From the NCBI RefSeq assembly GCF_003996995.1, contig NZ_RZTT01000007.1, positions 1 through 41,053 on the forward strand: a stretch of 41,053 nt of DNA, written 5' to 3'. Below are positions 27,659 through 36,253 of this stretch, piece by piece. Each line of letters opens with the position of its first letter. Position 1 is the first letter of the stretch. The stretch is from Mesorhizobium sp. M7A.T.Ca.US.000.02.2.1 (GTDB taxonomy: Bacteria; Pseudomonadota; Alphaproteobacteria; Rhizobiales; Rhizobiaceae). The notes below the pieces were generated by a model. That model saw only the letters and a list, made by a program, of their open reading frames with translations. It did no database searches and was not told the DNA's origin. Position numbers and translations under genes: made by a program.

Positions 27659-28579
27659 ATGAGGGTTGCGCTGAAGACTTATGCCGCTCTCATGCTGACG
27701 CTCGTCGGGCTCTGGTCCAACCCGGCGCATGCCGACTGGCGCGATGATATCGGCACGTTTCGTATCGGCATCGTTGCCGAGCCAGGCGCCGGCAATGCCG
27801 TTCCGGGGCTGGCTGTGTTGACCGACGCCTACACCAAGGCCTTGGGCATGAAGGTCGAGTTTGTCGTTGCCCGCAACTATGCCGCGCTGATCGAGGCGCA
27901 GGCCGATTCCCGCATCGAATATGCGATCTATTCGGCCACCGCCTATGCAACGGCCTCGCAGCGCTGCTTATGTATCGAGCCGCTTGTCGCTCCGGTTGAT
28001 TCAGACGGCGCGATCGGCATCCGCTCCGTTCTGCTGACGCGGGACGGCAAGCTGCCTGCCCTGGCGGCGATGGACCCCCATCGTATCGCCATGGCGCCTT
28101 CGGACAGCGTCGGCGGTTCTCTCCTGCCATTGGCGGCGTTGGCCGCGGAAGGCCGCAAGATCGCGGAAGATGCACCGTTTCTGGCCCGTGCCGATTCGGC
28201 CGCGGCGGCCGAGACGATGCTGGTCGACGGCAAGGCCGATAGCCTGTTCGGCTGGGTGACGGCCGCTGCCGACGGCCCGCGAGAACCGTCGGGCACGCAG
28301 GCCAGGCTGGAGGCGGCAGGGCTCTCGGTGACGGCGCTTCGGATCGTATGGACGTCGGGCCTGTTGAGATACGGCCCCCATGCGGTCCGCAGCGATCTCG
28401 ACCCGGAAGCCAAGCGCAGGCTTGCCGTGTTCCTCACCAACCTCAAGTCGACGACGCCCGATATCTACGATCTCCTGGAATCGAGACATTCCGGCGGCTT
28501 CGCTCGCGTGGCGCCAAAAGATTACGAGATGGCCGCTGCTATCGTGCGCTTCGTTTCGGAGCGTGGGCCGCAGCAGTAG
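27659..28579 (+). CDS. Exported PhnD-like substrate-binding protein
   Basis: A 306-residue periplasmic binding protein of the PhnD/SsuA/transferrin-like type. A signal peptide (MRVALKTYAALMLTLVGLWSNPAHA) is followed by FRIGIVAEPGAGNAVPGLAVLTDAY, the usual opening of PhnD-like domains, and IEYAIYSATAYATAS. No ABC transporter permease or ATPase gene is nearby, so ligand and partner are unknown; it may be an orphan sensor or binding component. The start is uncertain: ATGs at 27620, 27626 and 27659 are in frame, none with a good ribosome-binding site. 27659 was chosen for its signal peptide. A small palindrome (27607-27618) abuts the upstream candidate. Confidence 0.75.
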   Translation: MRVALKTYAALMLTLVGLWSNPAHADWRDDIGTFRIGIVAEPGAGNAVPGLAVLTDAYTKALGMKVEFVVARNYAALIEAQADSRIEYAIYSATAYATASQRCLCIEPLVAPVDSDGAIGIRSVLLTRDGKLPALAAMDPHRIAMAPSDSVGGSLLPLAALAAEGRKIAEDAPFLARADSAAAAETMLVDGKADSLFGWVTAAADGPREPSGTQARLEAAGLSVTALRIVWTSGLLRYGPHAVRSDLDPEAKRRLAVFLTNLKSTTPDIYDLLESRHSGGFARVAPKDYEMAAAIVRFVSERGPQQ

Positions 28580-28616
28580 CTGGAGCGGCCTGCGCAGCGC
28601 CTGGCTGCTTCTGTGT

Positions 28617-29240
28617 TCAACAGTCGCTGCAAGGGATCGCCATGCTTCTGCGGGGGCGCAGAAAATAGGTTTCGCCCATGGTTATGTTGCTGAAAGCCGA
28701 GGTCAGTCCAAGCTTCTGTTGACTGCTCGCGCTCCACGCGATGACCGGCGTATAGCCGAGGTTGCTTTCGACGCGGATGAGAAAAGTGTTGGCGACTCTG
28801 AGCGACGCCGGGACCGTTGTCTCGGTGGTGGCGGCGGCGCCAGGGCTGGCGACGCCGGCGACCAATTTGCGTGACCACACCACCAGTGCCTTCGTAGCAT
28901 CGGCCGAGACCTGTATCGCCGTGATGGTGATGGTCGGGGTCGAGCGGTTGTAGGGCTGAAGGGTGACGCTGCCGATCTGCATGATGGCGTCGACATCCGC
29001 CTTGGCGACGTTCGTCTGCTGGGTGACGAGATCGGCCACCATGCTGCCGATACGGCTGACCTTCTTGCTGGTCTCGATGGCTTGCGACGCTTCCATTGTG
29101 AGGAAGTACATGATCAGCAGAATTGGCATGATCAACGCGAATTCAACCGCCGCGATGCCACGCCGATCGGACCAGAATCGACTTGCTTTCCGCCAAACTC
29201 CCGTAATCATAAGATGTGCCCCCGCACGCATCATGCCCAT
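28617..29240 (-). CDS. TadE/TadG-type pilus assembly protein (second in pair)
   Basis: A 207-residue minor-pilin-like protein. A Lys/Arg-rich N-terminus leads into RRGIAAVEFALIMPILLIMYFLTMEASQAIE, the TadE-like membrane segment with a Gly-x-x-x-V-E-F processing-type site. The remainder (residues 60-207) is a soluble outer domain with SATKALVVWSRKL-like strands. It could be a TadG relative lacking the large domain, or a second TadE. The ATG at 29240 has AAAAGGG upstream; ATGs at 29234 and 29231 are also possible. It lies 32 bases after the preceding TadE gene on the same strand and must be co-transcribed with it. Confidence 0.85.
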   Translation of the reverse strand: MGMMRAGAHLMITGVWRKASRFWSDRRGIAAVEFALIMPILLIMYFLTMEASQAIETSKKVSRIGSMVADLVTQQTNVAKADVDAIMQIGSVTLQPYNRSTPTITITAIQVSADATKALVVWSRKLVAGVASPGAAATTETTVPASLRVANTFLIRVESNLGYTPVIAWSASSQQKLGLTSAFSNITMGETYFLRPRRSMAIPCSDC

Positions 29241-29272
29241 TGCCCTTTTCTTATACTGCTCGTGCATTCCGC

Positions 29273-29854
29273 TCAGTTGTCGAACGGCTCGTTCTGCCAG
29301 GTCACCGATGCGAAATGCAGCGTCTTGTTGCCGCCCATCGACTGCGCCATGAGGTCGGTCATGATCGGCCACTTGTAGAAGACCCGCAGCATGTTCCTCG
29401 ACTCCGCCGCACCCGCTGTCACTGAGAACGATTGGGTTGCGGTGCCTTTCGTCAGTACGACATCGCCGTTCTGGATCTTGAAGCCAGCCGTGGCCGCATC
29501 GGCGAACGACGTATATTGGCGAAGATCCACCAGCAGTTGATTGGGACAATCCTGGGAAACGATGATCTGCAGTTTCGTGCAGATCATGTCCCTCAAATTG
29601 GTTCCGGCAACGTCAGCCGCCCTCAACTGGCCGGTGCGCAGCTTGCGCGCGACATCGTCGGTGACGTTCGCCATCACTTCCTGGCCGGCAAACGAGATGC
29701 AGCTTTCCAGAATGGCAAAGACAAGCAGTGCGAAGGGGACCGAAAGGATCGCGAATTCGATTGCCGTGGCGCCGCGCCGGTCACGAAGGAAGCGGGCGAA
29801 AAACCTTGGGCGTCTCACTCTGTGGTCGCCTGCGCAGCCGAATTCCGTGCTCAT
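29273..29854 (-). CDS. TadE-family pilus assembly protein
   Basis: A 193-residue minor-pilin-like protein. Its Arg-rich cytoplasmic start (RVRRPRFFARFLRDRRGATAI) precedes the TadE signature GATAIEFAILSVPFALLVFAILESCISF, with the cleavage-type Gly followed five residues later by Glu. The rest is a soluble domain with cysteines in MICTKLQIIVSQDCPNQ. TadE-like pseudopilins are cut by the prepilin peptidase and support Flp pilus assembly. The ATG at 29854 has AGGA upstream. A CtrA-like half-site pair (TTAA-N7-ATAA) lies at 29952-29966, about 100 bases upstream. Confidence 0.87.
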   Translation of the reverse strand: MSTEFGCAGDHRVRRPRFFARFLRDRRGATAIEFAILSVPFALLVFAILESCISFAGQEVMANVTDDVARKLRTGQLRAADVAGTNLRDMICTKLQIIVSQDCPNQLLVDLRQYTSFADAATAGFKIQNGDVVLTKGTATQSFSVTAGAAESRNMLRVFYKWPIMTDLMAQSMGGNKTLHFASVTWQNEPFDN

Positions 29855-29991
29855 GTCCAATCCTGCCGATCTCTATGCGGTCTCGGAAGGAGCATTAGCG
29901 CAAACCGATTGAGGTCCGGTTTGGATGATCGTTAAAGTCGGCGCAGGCCTCTTAACCAGACAATAACCGGAACGGCAGCCGGTCACGCCAC

Positions 29992-30414
29992 CTATCGGCT
30001 GACGCTCATCTCCGCTTCGGAAGACTTCTCCGCTTCGCTCTTGTAGGAGCTTTCGCAATAGGGCGTGCAGGACATCGTCTGGATTTCGGCACGCCGATAG
30101 ATGCGCACCGACGAAGCGGCCTGCCGCACGACGGTAACCTGCTCATCGACGATGGGACTGCCGTCGGTATCGAGCACGACCAGATTGGTGACGCCGAAGC
30201 CTTTGCCGGTGAGCACGATCGTCGAAGCGTCCTGCACCGAAGCGTCGGCGATTGCCGGGTTGCCGACCACAATGGTGTCGGCGGGACGCGACAGTTTGAC
30301 GATCTTGGCCTGATTCATCGTGACCTCGATGCCGGCGCCGGCCATGGCGGGCGCGACGAAGCTCGAGACGGCAAGAAGCGCGGCAATCAGGATTGACGAT
30401 CTCGGCTGGGCCAT
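29992..30414 (-). CDS. Stand-alone pilus secretin N-domain protein (CpaC N-terminal-like)
   Basis: A 140-residue exported protein. A signal peptide (PRSSILIAALLAVSSFVAPAMA) precedes one domain of the type found at the N-terminus of CpaC/type II and III secretins (TMNQAKIVKLSRPADTIVVGNPAIADASVQDASTIVLTGKGFG then TNLVVLD). There is no secretin beta domain. After the domain comes an unusual tail with two cysteines (SCTPYCESSYK) and a Ser/Glu/Lys-rich end. CpaC in this window carries its own copy of the domain (residues 40-130), so this is a second, free copy. It is divergent from the pilin gene across a 334-bp gap. Confidence 0.82.
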   Translation of the reverse strand: MAQPRSSILIAALLAVSSFVAPAMAGAGIEVTMNQAKIVKLSRPADTIVVGNPAIADASVQDASTIVLTGKGFGVTNLVVLDTDGSPIVDEQVTVVRQAASSVRIYRRAEIQTMSCTPYCESSYKSEAEKSSEAEMSVSR

Positions 30415-30748
30415 TGAGGCGCTCCACGCAGGCGGACTGATCAACGGAACATGAACGAGATTGGTGAACCAACGGTTAAGCATGCGATGTCGCCAATCGT
30501 GCAATGGCCGACAAGAGCGCCCGCGAGGCGCGGTCCGGTCGGGTTCGCAAGCCTGCCAAACCCGGGACTGGAAGGCGCGGCGGTACTTTAGCGCGAAGTT
30601 AACCACGCAATATGTTCGAACCGGGAAAGGAATCGGTAAGGCTGTTTCTTAAGTCGATCGAAAGAGCTTCTCCCTAGATTGGCAGCATCCGATCAACCAT
30701 CACAGAAGTTGACGGAAGTGCTGTAACACGTGGAGTAGGAGCTCTCGA
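30415..30748. other. Divergent control region between the secretin N-domain gene and the Flp pilin gene
   Basis: No gene is visible in these 334 bases. Two CtrA-like half-site pairs occur: TGAA-N7-TTAA at 30465-30479 and TTAG-N7-TTAA at 30588-30602, each one mismatch from TTAA-N7-TTAA. The second lies about 146 bases before the pilin ATG. A reliable -35/-10 pair was not found. Confidence 0.5.
30588..30602 (+). promoter_or_regulatory. Candidate CtrA box upstream of the pilin gene
   Basis: TTAG-N7-TTAA followed by CC, one mismatch from the CtrA consensus TTAA-N7-TTAAC. In Caulobacter crescentus pilA is directly activated by CtrA (established knowledge), which makes the position suggestive. The motif is short, so a chance match is possible. 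Confidence 0.35.
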
Positions 30749-30931
30749 ATGTCTAATCTCATCGCACGTTTTGTGAAGGACGAATCCGGCGCGACCGCGA
30801 TCGAATATGGTCTGATCGCCGCTCTCATCGCGCTCGCCATCATCACTGGCGCCGGCACGCTCGGCAATGCGCTGAACGCCAAGTTCACCAACATCGGCAG
30901 CACCCTGAACGGCACGCCGAGCGGCAGCTGA
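30749..30931 (+). CDS. pilA: Flp/Fap-type pilin
   Basis: A 60-residue class IVb pilin, the main subunit of the Tad pilus. A short leader ends at Gly14 (VKDESG), followed by the mature N-terminus ATAIEYGLIAALIALAII with the conserved Glu five residues after the cut and Tyr next to it. The rest (GAGTLGNALNAKFTNIGSTL) is typical of Flp. A GGAG lies upstream of the ATG. It stands alone with a strong terminator directly after, so its transcript can greatly exceed that of the assembly genes. The prepilin peptidase CpaA is next. Confidence 0.97.
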   Translation: MSNLIARFVKDESGATAIEYGLIAALIALAIITGAGTLGNALNAKFTNIGSTLNGTPSGS

Positions 30932-30967
30932 TCGGCTTATCGCCGAGCACTTGCATTACATTTCTGG

Positions 30968-30997
30968 AAAAGGGCCGCCGCGTGGCGGCCCTTTTTC
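30968..30997 (+). terminator. Intrinsic terminator of the pilin gene
   Basis: A 12-bp stem (30968-30979 with 30984-30995, 9 of the pairs in the G+C-rich core) with a GCGT loop is followed by TTTTTC. It separates the pilin gene from cpaA and the assembly genes. Confidence 0.9.
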
Positions 30998-31103
30998 TAT
31001 GCCGCTGCCAATATAGGTCGTCTTTTCGTTCCTGGCCTCATCAATCGTTAATCGAACATGCTTAGATTGAGCCCTATGAAATCGGACAATAGGCGTGGCG
31101 CCG

Positions 31104-31622
31104 ATGCTTGAAGCCCTGATCTTCGTCGTTTTTCCGTTCTGCATGCTGTTTGCCGCGATCTCCGACATGCTGTCGATGACGATCGCCAACCGCGTGCCGG
31201 TGCTGCTCGTCGTCGTCTTCGCGCTGGTCGCGCCCCTGACAGGCATGGACTGGGCGGCCTATGGCGGACATTTCGCCGCCGGCGCCCTGGTCCTGGCCGT
31301 GACGTTCGGCCTGTTTGCAATGGGCGGCATGGGCGGCGGCGACGCCAAGCTTCTGGCCGCCACCGCAATGTGGATGGGCCTCAATATCAATCTCGTGGAG
31401 TATCTGGTCGCCTCGACAATCATCGGCGGCCTGCTGACGCTCGCGATCATCCTCTACCGGAAGTCGCTGCTTGCGGCCGTTACCGGCCAAAATCCGTTTC
31501 TGCGCCATTTCGCCGACGAGGCAAAAGGTGTCCCCTATGGCGTCGCCCTCGGCCTTGGCGGGTTGCTGACCTATCCGGATTCGCCTTTGATGGTATGGGC
31601 GCTTGCCAGGCTGGCGACTTGA
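31104..31622 (+). CDS. cpaA: Prepilin peptidase CpaA/TadV
   Basis: A 172-residue type IV prepilin peptidase of the short TadV class (no N-terminal methylase-like domain). The two active-site aspartates are visible: the first in FAAISDMLSMTIANR, the second in the signature MGGGDAKLLAA. About five membrane segments are expected. It would cleave Flp and the TadE-like proteins. The frame opens with GTG at 31095 and ATG at 31104; the ATG has AGGCG before it and was preferred. A 214-bp gap follows before cpaB. Confidence 0.93.
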   Translation: MLEALIFVVFPFCMLFAAISDMLSMTIANRVPVLLVVVFALVAPLTGMDWAAYGGHFAAGALVLAVTFGLFAMGGMGGGDAKLLAATAMWMGLNINLVEYLVASTIIGGLLTLAIILYRKSLLAAVTGQNPFLRHFADEAKGVPYGVALGLGGLLTYPDSPLMVWALARLAT

Positions 31623-31836
31623 GCACGATCTTATTTTTATTGTCTGTCAGCATTGCCGAAACCCCGTTCTCAACAGGGCCGGCCCGGCCATTTTGGCCGT
31701 TCAGACCACATTCCGGCTAATTTATGTAAACCTTAAATTAATCACGATCGTAAGCATTACATTAACCTTGTTTTGACGATTGCCGCTGCAAAGTCCGGCT
31801 TGGCTACGTGGTTTGCCAGGGCAAGGGTTCGGACAG
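31623..31836. other. cpaA-cpaB gap with hairpin and CtrA-like site
   Basis: No gene. A GGGCCGGCCC palindrome near 31677-31686 is followed by a CGGCCA/TGGCCG hairpin (31685-31699). An A+T-rich stretch (31715-31780) includes TTAA-N7-TTGA (31762-31776), one mismatch from the CtrA consensus and 60 bases before cpaB. A separate promoter for cpaB onward is plausible. Confidence 0.4.
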
Positions 31837-32649
31837 ATGCCAGCATCGCGATTGATAATTCTGAGCGTGGCGGTGGCCGCGGCGGGTGGCGCTGGCTATG
31901 TCGCGAAGAACATGGTGGCACCGCCGCCCCAGGTCGTCGTCGATTCCGGTCCCCAGGCCCCGGCGGTGGCACTCCAGGATGTGCTTGTGCTTTCAGGCGA
32001 CGTTCCGATGGGCAACCCGATCCAAAACAACATCGCCTGGCAATCCTGGCCCGCCGACGGCGTCAACGCGAATTTCATCACCCGCACCGCCGAGCCCGAG
32101 GCGCTGGACAAGCTGAAGAGTTCCGTTGCCCGTGTGGCGATGTATGCCGGAGAACCGCTGCGGCGCTCCAAGCTGATCGGCGAGGGGCAGAGCTTCATGT
32201 CGTCGATCCTGCCTTCCGGCATGCGGGCGGTCGCCACGGCCATCTCGGCCGATACGTCGGCCGGGGGCTTCATTCTTCCCAACGATTTCGTCGACGTCAT
32301 CATGACCCGCAGGGCCGATGCCGCCGGCGGCGCCGCCGGCTTCAACACCGAGACCATCCTCAAGAACATCCGTGTCCTGGCCATCGACCAGACCATTCAG
32401 GAGGACGAGGAAGGCAAGAAGACCAGGGTAGGCCAGACCGCCACGCTGGAACTGACGCCCAAGCAGGCGGAGATCATCACCGTCGCCCAGCAGATGGCGG
32501 ATCGCCTGACCCTGGCGTTGCGGGCGGTCGCGGACACGCAGGAAAAAAATCTGAGTGAGGCGGACTATCTCGTTTCCGGCAATGGCCGCAGAGGAACGGT
32601 GAGGCTGATCAAGTCGGGCGAAGTTTCCGAAGTGGGGGCAAGGAAATGA
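31837..32649 (+). CDS. cpaB: Flp pilus assembly protein CpaB/RcpC
   Basis: A 270-residue periplasmic protein anchored by one N-terminal membrane segment (SRLIILSVAVAAAGGAGYVA, about 4-23). A SAF/RcpC-type domain follows (VLVLSGDVPMGNPIQNNIAW and ALDKLKSSVARVAMYAGEPL). RcpC-type features are SGMRAVATAISADTSAGGFI, LPNDFVDVIMTRR and QTATLELTPKQAEIITVAQ. CpaB is thought to stabilise or gate the secretin. The ATG at 31837 was chosen over an upstream in-frame start because the membrane segment begins there. Its TGA overlaps the cpaC ATG by four bases (ATGA). Confidence 0.95.
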   Translation: MPASRLIILSVAVAAAGGAGYVAKNMVAPPPQVVVDSGPQAPAVALQDVLVLSGDVPMGNPIQNNIAWQSWPADGVNANFITRTAEPEALDKLKSSVARVAMYAGEPLRRSKLIGEGQSFMSSILPSGMRAVATAISADTSAGGFILPNDFVDVIMTRRADAAGGAAGFNTETILKNIRVLAIDQTIQEDEEGKKTRVGQTATLELTPKQAEIITVAQQMADRLTLALRAVADTQEKNLSEADYLVSGNGRRGTVRLIKSGEVSEVGARK

Positions 32650-34166
32650 GGCTAGGTGGCAAACTGCCGGCAATCGTAGCCGCGGCATTCGGCCTGCTGC
32701 TCGTCGGAACGAATGTGCAAGGCAGCGTTGTCGAGGCAAAGAACGCGCAGGTCACGGCATCGACGGCCACTCAGCGCGTCAAACTCGGCCTCAACAAGTC
32801 GGTGGTCATCGACCTGCCGAGCGATGCCTACGACATTCTCGTGGCCAACCCGGCGGTTGCCGACGCGGTGACCCGCACTGCAAGGCGCATCTATCTGTTC
32901 GGCAAGTCGGTCGGCGAGACGAACATCTTTGTCTTCGGCCCGAATGGCGAGCAGATCGTCAGCCTGGACCTGGCGGTCGAACGCGACGTTGCCGGTCTTG
33001 AGGATTATATCAGACGCTTCCTGCCGACGTCGGCCATCAAGGTGGAACTTCTGAATGACAACGTCGTCCTGACTGGAACGGTCGACACGCCGCTGGACGC
33101 AAAACGCGCGGTCGACCTGGCGACGATCTTCGTTTCGGGTGGTGAAGCGACGACAGGACAATATTCGCAGACCGCAGCCGGCGGTTCGGCCCAGAGCGGT
33201 GTCGACATCGACAACCCGGACCAGGAGCGCCGCACCAGCAAGATCGTCAACCTGCTGCAGATCATTGGCGACGACCAGGTCACGCTGAAGGTCACGGTCG
33301 CCGAAGTCAGCCGCTCCGTGATGAAGCAGCTCGGCGTCAACATGGTCGGCAGCGGCGGCAGCAACGGCATCAGCTACGGTGCGCTCAGCGACAATTTCAC
33401 CGGTCTCGGCAAGCAGCTGTCGAATTCAGGCTTTCAGATCGGCTCGTCGGCGCTGCAGGCCTATGTCAACGCCATGGAGCAGTCCGGGGTCATGAAAACC
33501 CTGGCCGAGCCGACCTTGACCGCCGTATCCGGGGAGAAGGCGACCTTCAAGGTCGGCGGTGAATACAATATGGTTTCAGGTGTCTCAGCAAACGTATCGC
33601 AGGACAACCAGACCGGCCTGAAGACCTACACCATCGAAAAGATCGAGTACGGCATCGGCCTGGAATTCCAGCCGGTGGTGTTGTCTCCCGGTCGCATAAG
33701 CCTGAAAGTTAGGACGTCGGTTTCCGAGCCGACAACCGAGGGGTCCGTATCGCTCTCCTCAGGCGTGACGAGCCCCGGCATGAATGCACTGTCGCTGCGC
33801 AAACGTCTTGCCGATACGACCGTTGAACTCCCCTCGGGCGGCTCCATGATGATCGCCGGCCTGGTTCGCGACGATGTCAGGCAAGCCGTCAACGGGTTGC
33901 CCGGACTGACAAAGATCCCGGTGCTCGGCGCGCTCTTCCGCAGCAGAGATTTCGTGCGCAACGAGACCGAACTCGTCATCATCATCACGCCCTATCTGGT
34001 GAAGCCGGTGGCGCGCAATGACCTTGCCAAGCCGGACGACAATTTCAACGCCGCCAGCGATGGCGCTGCCATGTTCCTTGGCCGAGTCAATCGCGTCTAC
34101 GGCACCATGCAGACCGACAAGCCCAACGGCCGCTACCACGGCGTCGTCGGCTTCATCTACAAGTGA
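32646..34166 (+). CDS. cpaC: Outer-membrane secretin CpaC/RcpA
   Basis: A 506-residue secretin that forms the outer-membrane channel for the Flp pilus. A signal peptide (KLPAIVAAAFGLLLVGTNVQ) precedes a pilus N-terminal domain (KLGLNKSVVIDLPSDAYDIL to GETNIFVFGP). A BON/N-type repeat follows (LLNDNVVLTGTVDTPLDAKR). The secretin domain begins near LNALMEQSGVMKTLAEPTLT-like sequence, here YVNAMEQSGVMKTLAEPTLT, and contains TVELPSGGSMMIAGLVRDD and PVLGALFRSRDFVRNETELV IIITPYLV. The start overlaps the cpaB stop. The window also has a separate N-domain protein at 29992. Confidence 0.96.
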   Translation: MRLGGKLPAIVAAAFGLLLVGTNVQGSVVEAKNAQVTASTATQRVKLGLNKSVVIDLPSDAYDILVANPAVADAVTRTARRIYLFGKSVGETNIFVFGPNGEQIVSLDLAVERDVAGLEDYIRRFLPTSAIKVELLNDNVVLTGTVDTPLDAKRAVDLATIFVSGGEATTGQYSQTAAGGSAQSGVDIDNPDQERRTSKIVNLLQIIGDDQVTLKVTVAEVSRSVMKQLGVNMVGSGGSNGISYGALSDNFTGLGKQLSNSGFQIGSSALQAYVNAMEQSGVMKTLAEPTLTAVSGEKATFKVGGEYNMVSGVSANVSQDNQTGLKTYTIEKIEYGIGLEFQPVVLSPGRISLKVRTSVSEPTTEGSVSLSSGVTSPGMNALSLRKRLADTTVELPSGGSMMIAGLVRDDVRQAVNGLPGLTKIPVLGALFRSRDFVRNETELVIIITPYLVKPVARNDLAKPDDNFNAASDGAAMFLGRVNRVYGTMQTDKPNGRYHGVVGFIYK

Positions 34167-34180
34167 GCGGGGAAGCGGAC

Positions 34181-34915
34181 ATGTCTCAGTCAGCATTGAA
34201 GGCAAGCACCATCGCCGCATCGATGCGCTTTGGCGGCTCGCAGGTCTGCCGGCGGTTCGTTCCTGTCCTGGCGGTTGCGGTGGCGGCGCTGCTCACCGGC
34301 TGCGCCCAGCGCGACAGCGTCACGGTCGGCGCCATCCCGGACGATTATCGCACCAACCATCCGATCGTGATCGCGGAGAAGAACCAGAAGATAGACCTGC
34401 CGGTGGGCGCCGGTGATCGTGGCATGACGGGCTCTCAGCGTGACACGCTTTCGGGCTTTCTCGACGGCTACGACAGGAGCGCCGCTCCGGCGGTGACGAT
34501 CGCTATCCCTGTGGGCTCGGCCAACGAGATCGCGGCGGCCGCTGCCAGCCGCGATTTTGTCAGGCTGGCGGTTGCCAGCGGCATCAAACGCAACCGGATT
34601 GTCATGACCTCTTATCAGTCCGCTTCCGCCGAAGCCTCGGCCCCGATTCGCGTCGCCTATATCTCGGTGAAAGCTCAGACCGACAAATGCGGGCGTTGGC
34701 CCGAAGATCTGGTGGAGACCTCGGAAAACAAGCACTACGCCGATTTCGGCTGCTCGTATCAGAACAACCTCGCCGCCCAGATGGCCAATCCGGCCGACCT
34801 GCTCGGACCGCGCAAGCAGGCACCTATCGACGCCGAGCAGCGTGGGAAAGTCATCGATGGGTACCGAAATCAACCCTTCTTTGATTGGGAAGCAGAAGGC
34901 GAAGTTAGCTACTAA
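34181..34915 (+). CDS. cpaD: Pilus assembly lipoprotein CpaD
   Basis: A 244-residue lipoprotein that pilots or stabilises the CpaC secretin. The lipobox AALLTGC places the lipidated residue at Cys41. The CpaD domain follows: DDYRTNHPIVIAEKNQKIDL, then LSGFLDGYDRSAAPAVTIAI, VASGIKRNRIVMTSYQ and a conserved C-terminal segment NLAAQMANPADLLGPR. The ATG at 34181 has GGGGAAG upstream; a GTG at 34163 overlapping the cpaC stop would add six residues. It is 25 bp before cpaE. Confidence 0.95.
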   Translation: MSQSALKASTIAASMRFGGSQVCRRFVPVLAVAVAALLTGCAQRDSVTVGAIPDDYRTNHPIVIAEKNQKIDLPVGAGDRGMTGSQRDTLSGFLDGYDRSAAPAVTIAIPVGSANEIAAAAASRDFVRLAVASGIKRNRIVMTSYQSASAEASAPIRVAYISVKAQTDKCGRWPEDLVETSENKHYADFGCSYQNNLAAQMANPADLLGPRKQAPIDAEQRGKVIDGYRNQPFFDWEAEGEVSY

Positions 34916-34940
34916 CGATCGCAGTTCGGAGTACACGAAC

Positions 34941-36224
34941 ATGAACAATCTGGCCTATGACACTCCTGTAGACGGCAGCGATACCTCGCAGCAGGACATC
35001 GCCGCGATGCAGGCGTTGCGGCCGATCCCGCGCATTTCGATCCAGGCATTCTGCGAGACCGAGGGTGTTGCCAACCCGGTCGAGCGCGCCGGCGAGGACC
35101 GCCGTATGACGAAGGCGCATCTCAAGGTCCATATGGGCGGCGTCCCCACTGCCATCGAATTCTACCAGTCGGCGCCGACGCCCAACCTGATCCTGCTGGA
35201 ATCGCGCAGCGAGCCCAAGCAATTGCTGGAACAACTCGCCCAGCTCTCGGAATATTGCGATCCGACGTCGAAGGTGGTGGTGATCGGCCACTACAATGAT
35301 GTCGGCCTCTACCGCGAGCTCATCCGCAACGGCATTTCCGAATATGTGATCGCTCCGGTCTCGATGGCCGACATCGTCAGCGTGGTGTCGTCGATTTTCA
35401 TCGATCCGGAAGCCGAGCCGCTCGGCCGCTCGATCGCCTTTGTCGGCGCCAAGGGCGGTGTCGGCTCCTCGACGATCGCCCACAATGTGGCTTGGGCGAT
35501 GTCCTCCCTGTTCAAATCCGAAGTGGTCGTCGCCGATCTCGATCTGGCTTTCGGCACCGCCAACATCAATTTCGACCAGGATCCGGCGCAAGGCATCGCC
35601 GAGGCGGTGTTTTCACCGGAACGCATCGATGAAGTCTATCTCGACCGGCTGCTGACCCAGTGCGCCGAGCATCTGTCGCTGCTCGCCGCGCCTTCGACGC
35701 TCGAACGGGTCTATGATTTCGATCCCGAGGCCTTCGCGCAGCTCATCGACACCGCCCAGCGCAGCGTGCCGCTTCTGGTGCTCGACGTCCCCCATGCCTG
35801 GACGGGCTGGACCAAGAACACCCTGGTCAAGGCCGACGAGATCGTCATCACCGCGACACCGGAACTCGCCAATCTGCGCAACACCAAGAACCTCGTCGAT
35901 ATGCTCAAGCGGCTTCGTCCCAATGATCCGCCGCCCAAGCTGATCATCAACCAGGCCGGCGTGCCGAAGCGCCCGGAGATTTCGCCGTCCGATTTCGCCG
36001 AGCCGCTCGGCCTGTCGCCGATGTCGGTCATTGCGTTTGATCCGTTGCTGTTCGGCAATGCCGCCAACAACGGACGCATGCTTGGCGAAATGGATGCCAA
36101 GAACCCGGTCGTCGCGATGATCAACGAAATGGCGCATGTGCTGACCGGGCGCAGCGAAATCAAGATCAAGAAGAAGGCCGGGCTCGGCAGCCTGCTCGGC
36201 AAGCTCTCGCGCAACAAGAAGTGA
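34941..36224 (+). CDS. cpaE: Pilus assembly protein CpaE (ParA/MinD-like)
   Basis: A 427-residue protein with a receiver-like N-terminal domain without an obvious phosphorylation aspartate (about 60-165), followed by a MinD/ParA-type ATPase domain. Its P-loop is FVGAKGGVGSSTIAHN (Lys171 first, the usual second Lys replaced by Ser176). DVPHAWTGWTKNTLVKADEIVI is the region after the nucleotide site. CpaE/TadZ localises the pilus machinery to a cell pole. The ATG at 34941 has GGAG upstream. A 29-base gap leads to cpaF. Confidence 0.94.
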   Translation: MNNLAYDTPVDGSDTSQQDIAAMQALRPIPRISIQAFCETEGVANPVERAGEDRRMTKAHLKVHMGGVPTAIEFYQSAPTPNLILLESRSEPKQLLEQLAQLSEYCDPTSKVVVIGHYNDVGLYRELIRNGISEYVIAPVSMADIVSVVSSIFIDPEAEPLGRSIAFVGAKGGVGSSTIAHNVAWAMSSLFKSEVVVADLDLAFGTANINFDQDPAQGIAEAVFSPERIDEVYLDRLLTQCAEHLSLLAAPSTLERVYDFDPEAFAQLIDTAQRSVPLLVLDVPHAWTGWTKNTLVKADEIVITATPELANLRNTKNLVDMLKRLRPNDPPPKLIINQAGVPKRPEISPSDFAEPLGLSPMSVIAFDPLLFGNAANNGRMLGEMDAKNPVVAMINEMAHVLTGRSEIKIKKKAGLGSLLGKLSRNKK

Positions 36225-36253
36225 CGCTTCAGCAGTGGAATCGGTAGTCGATC

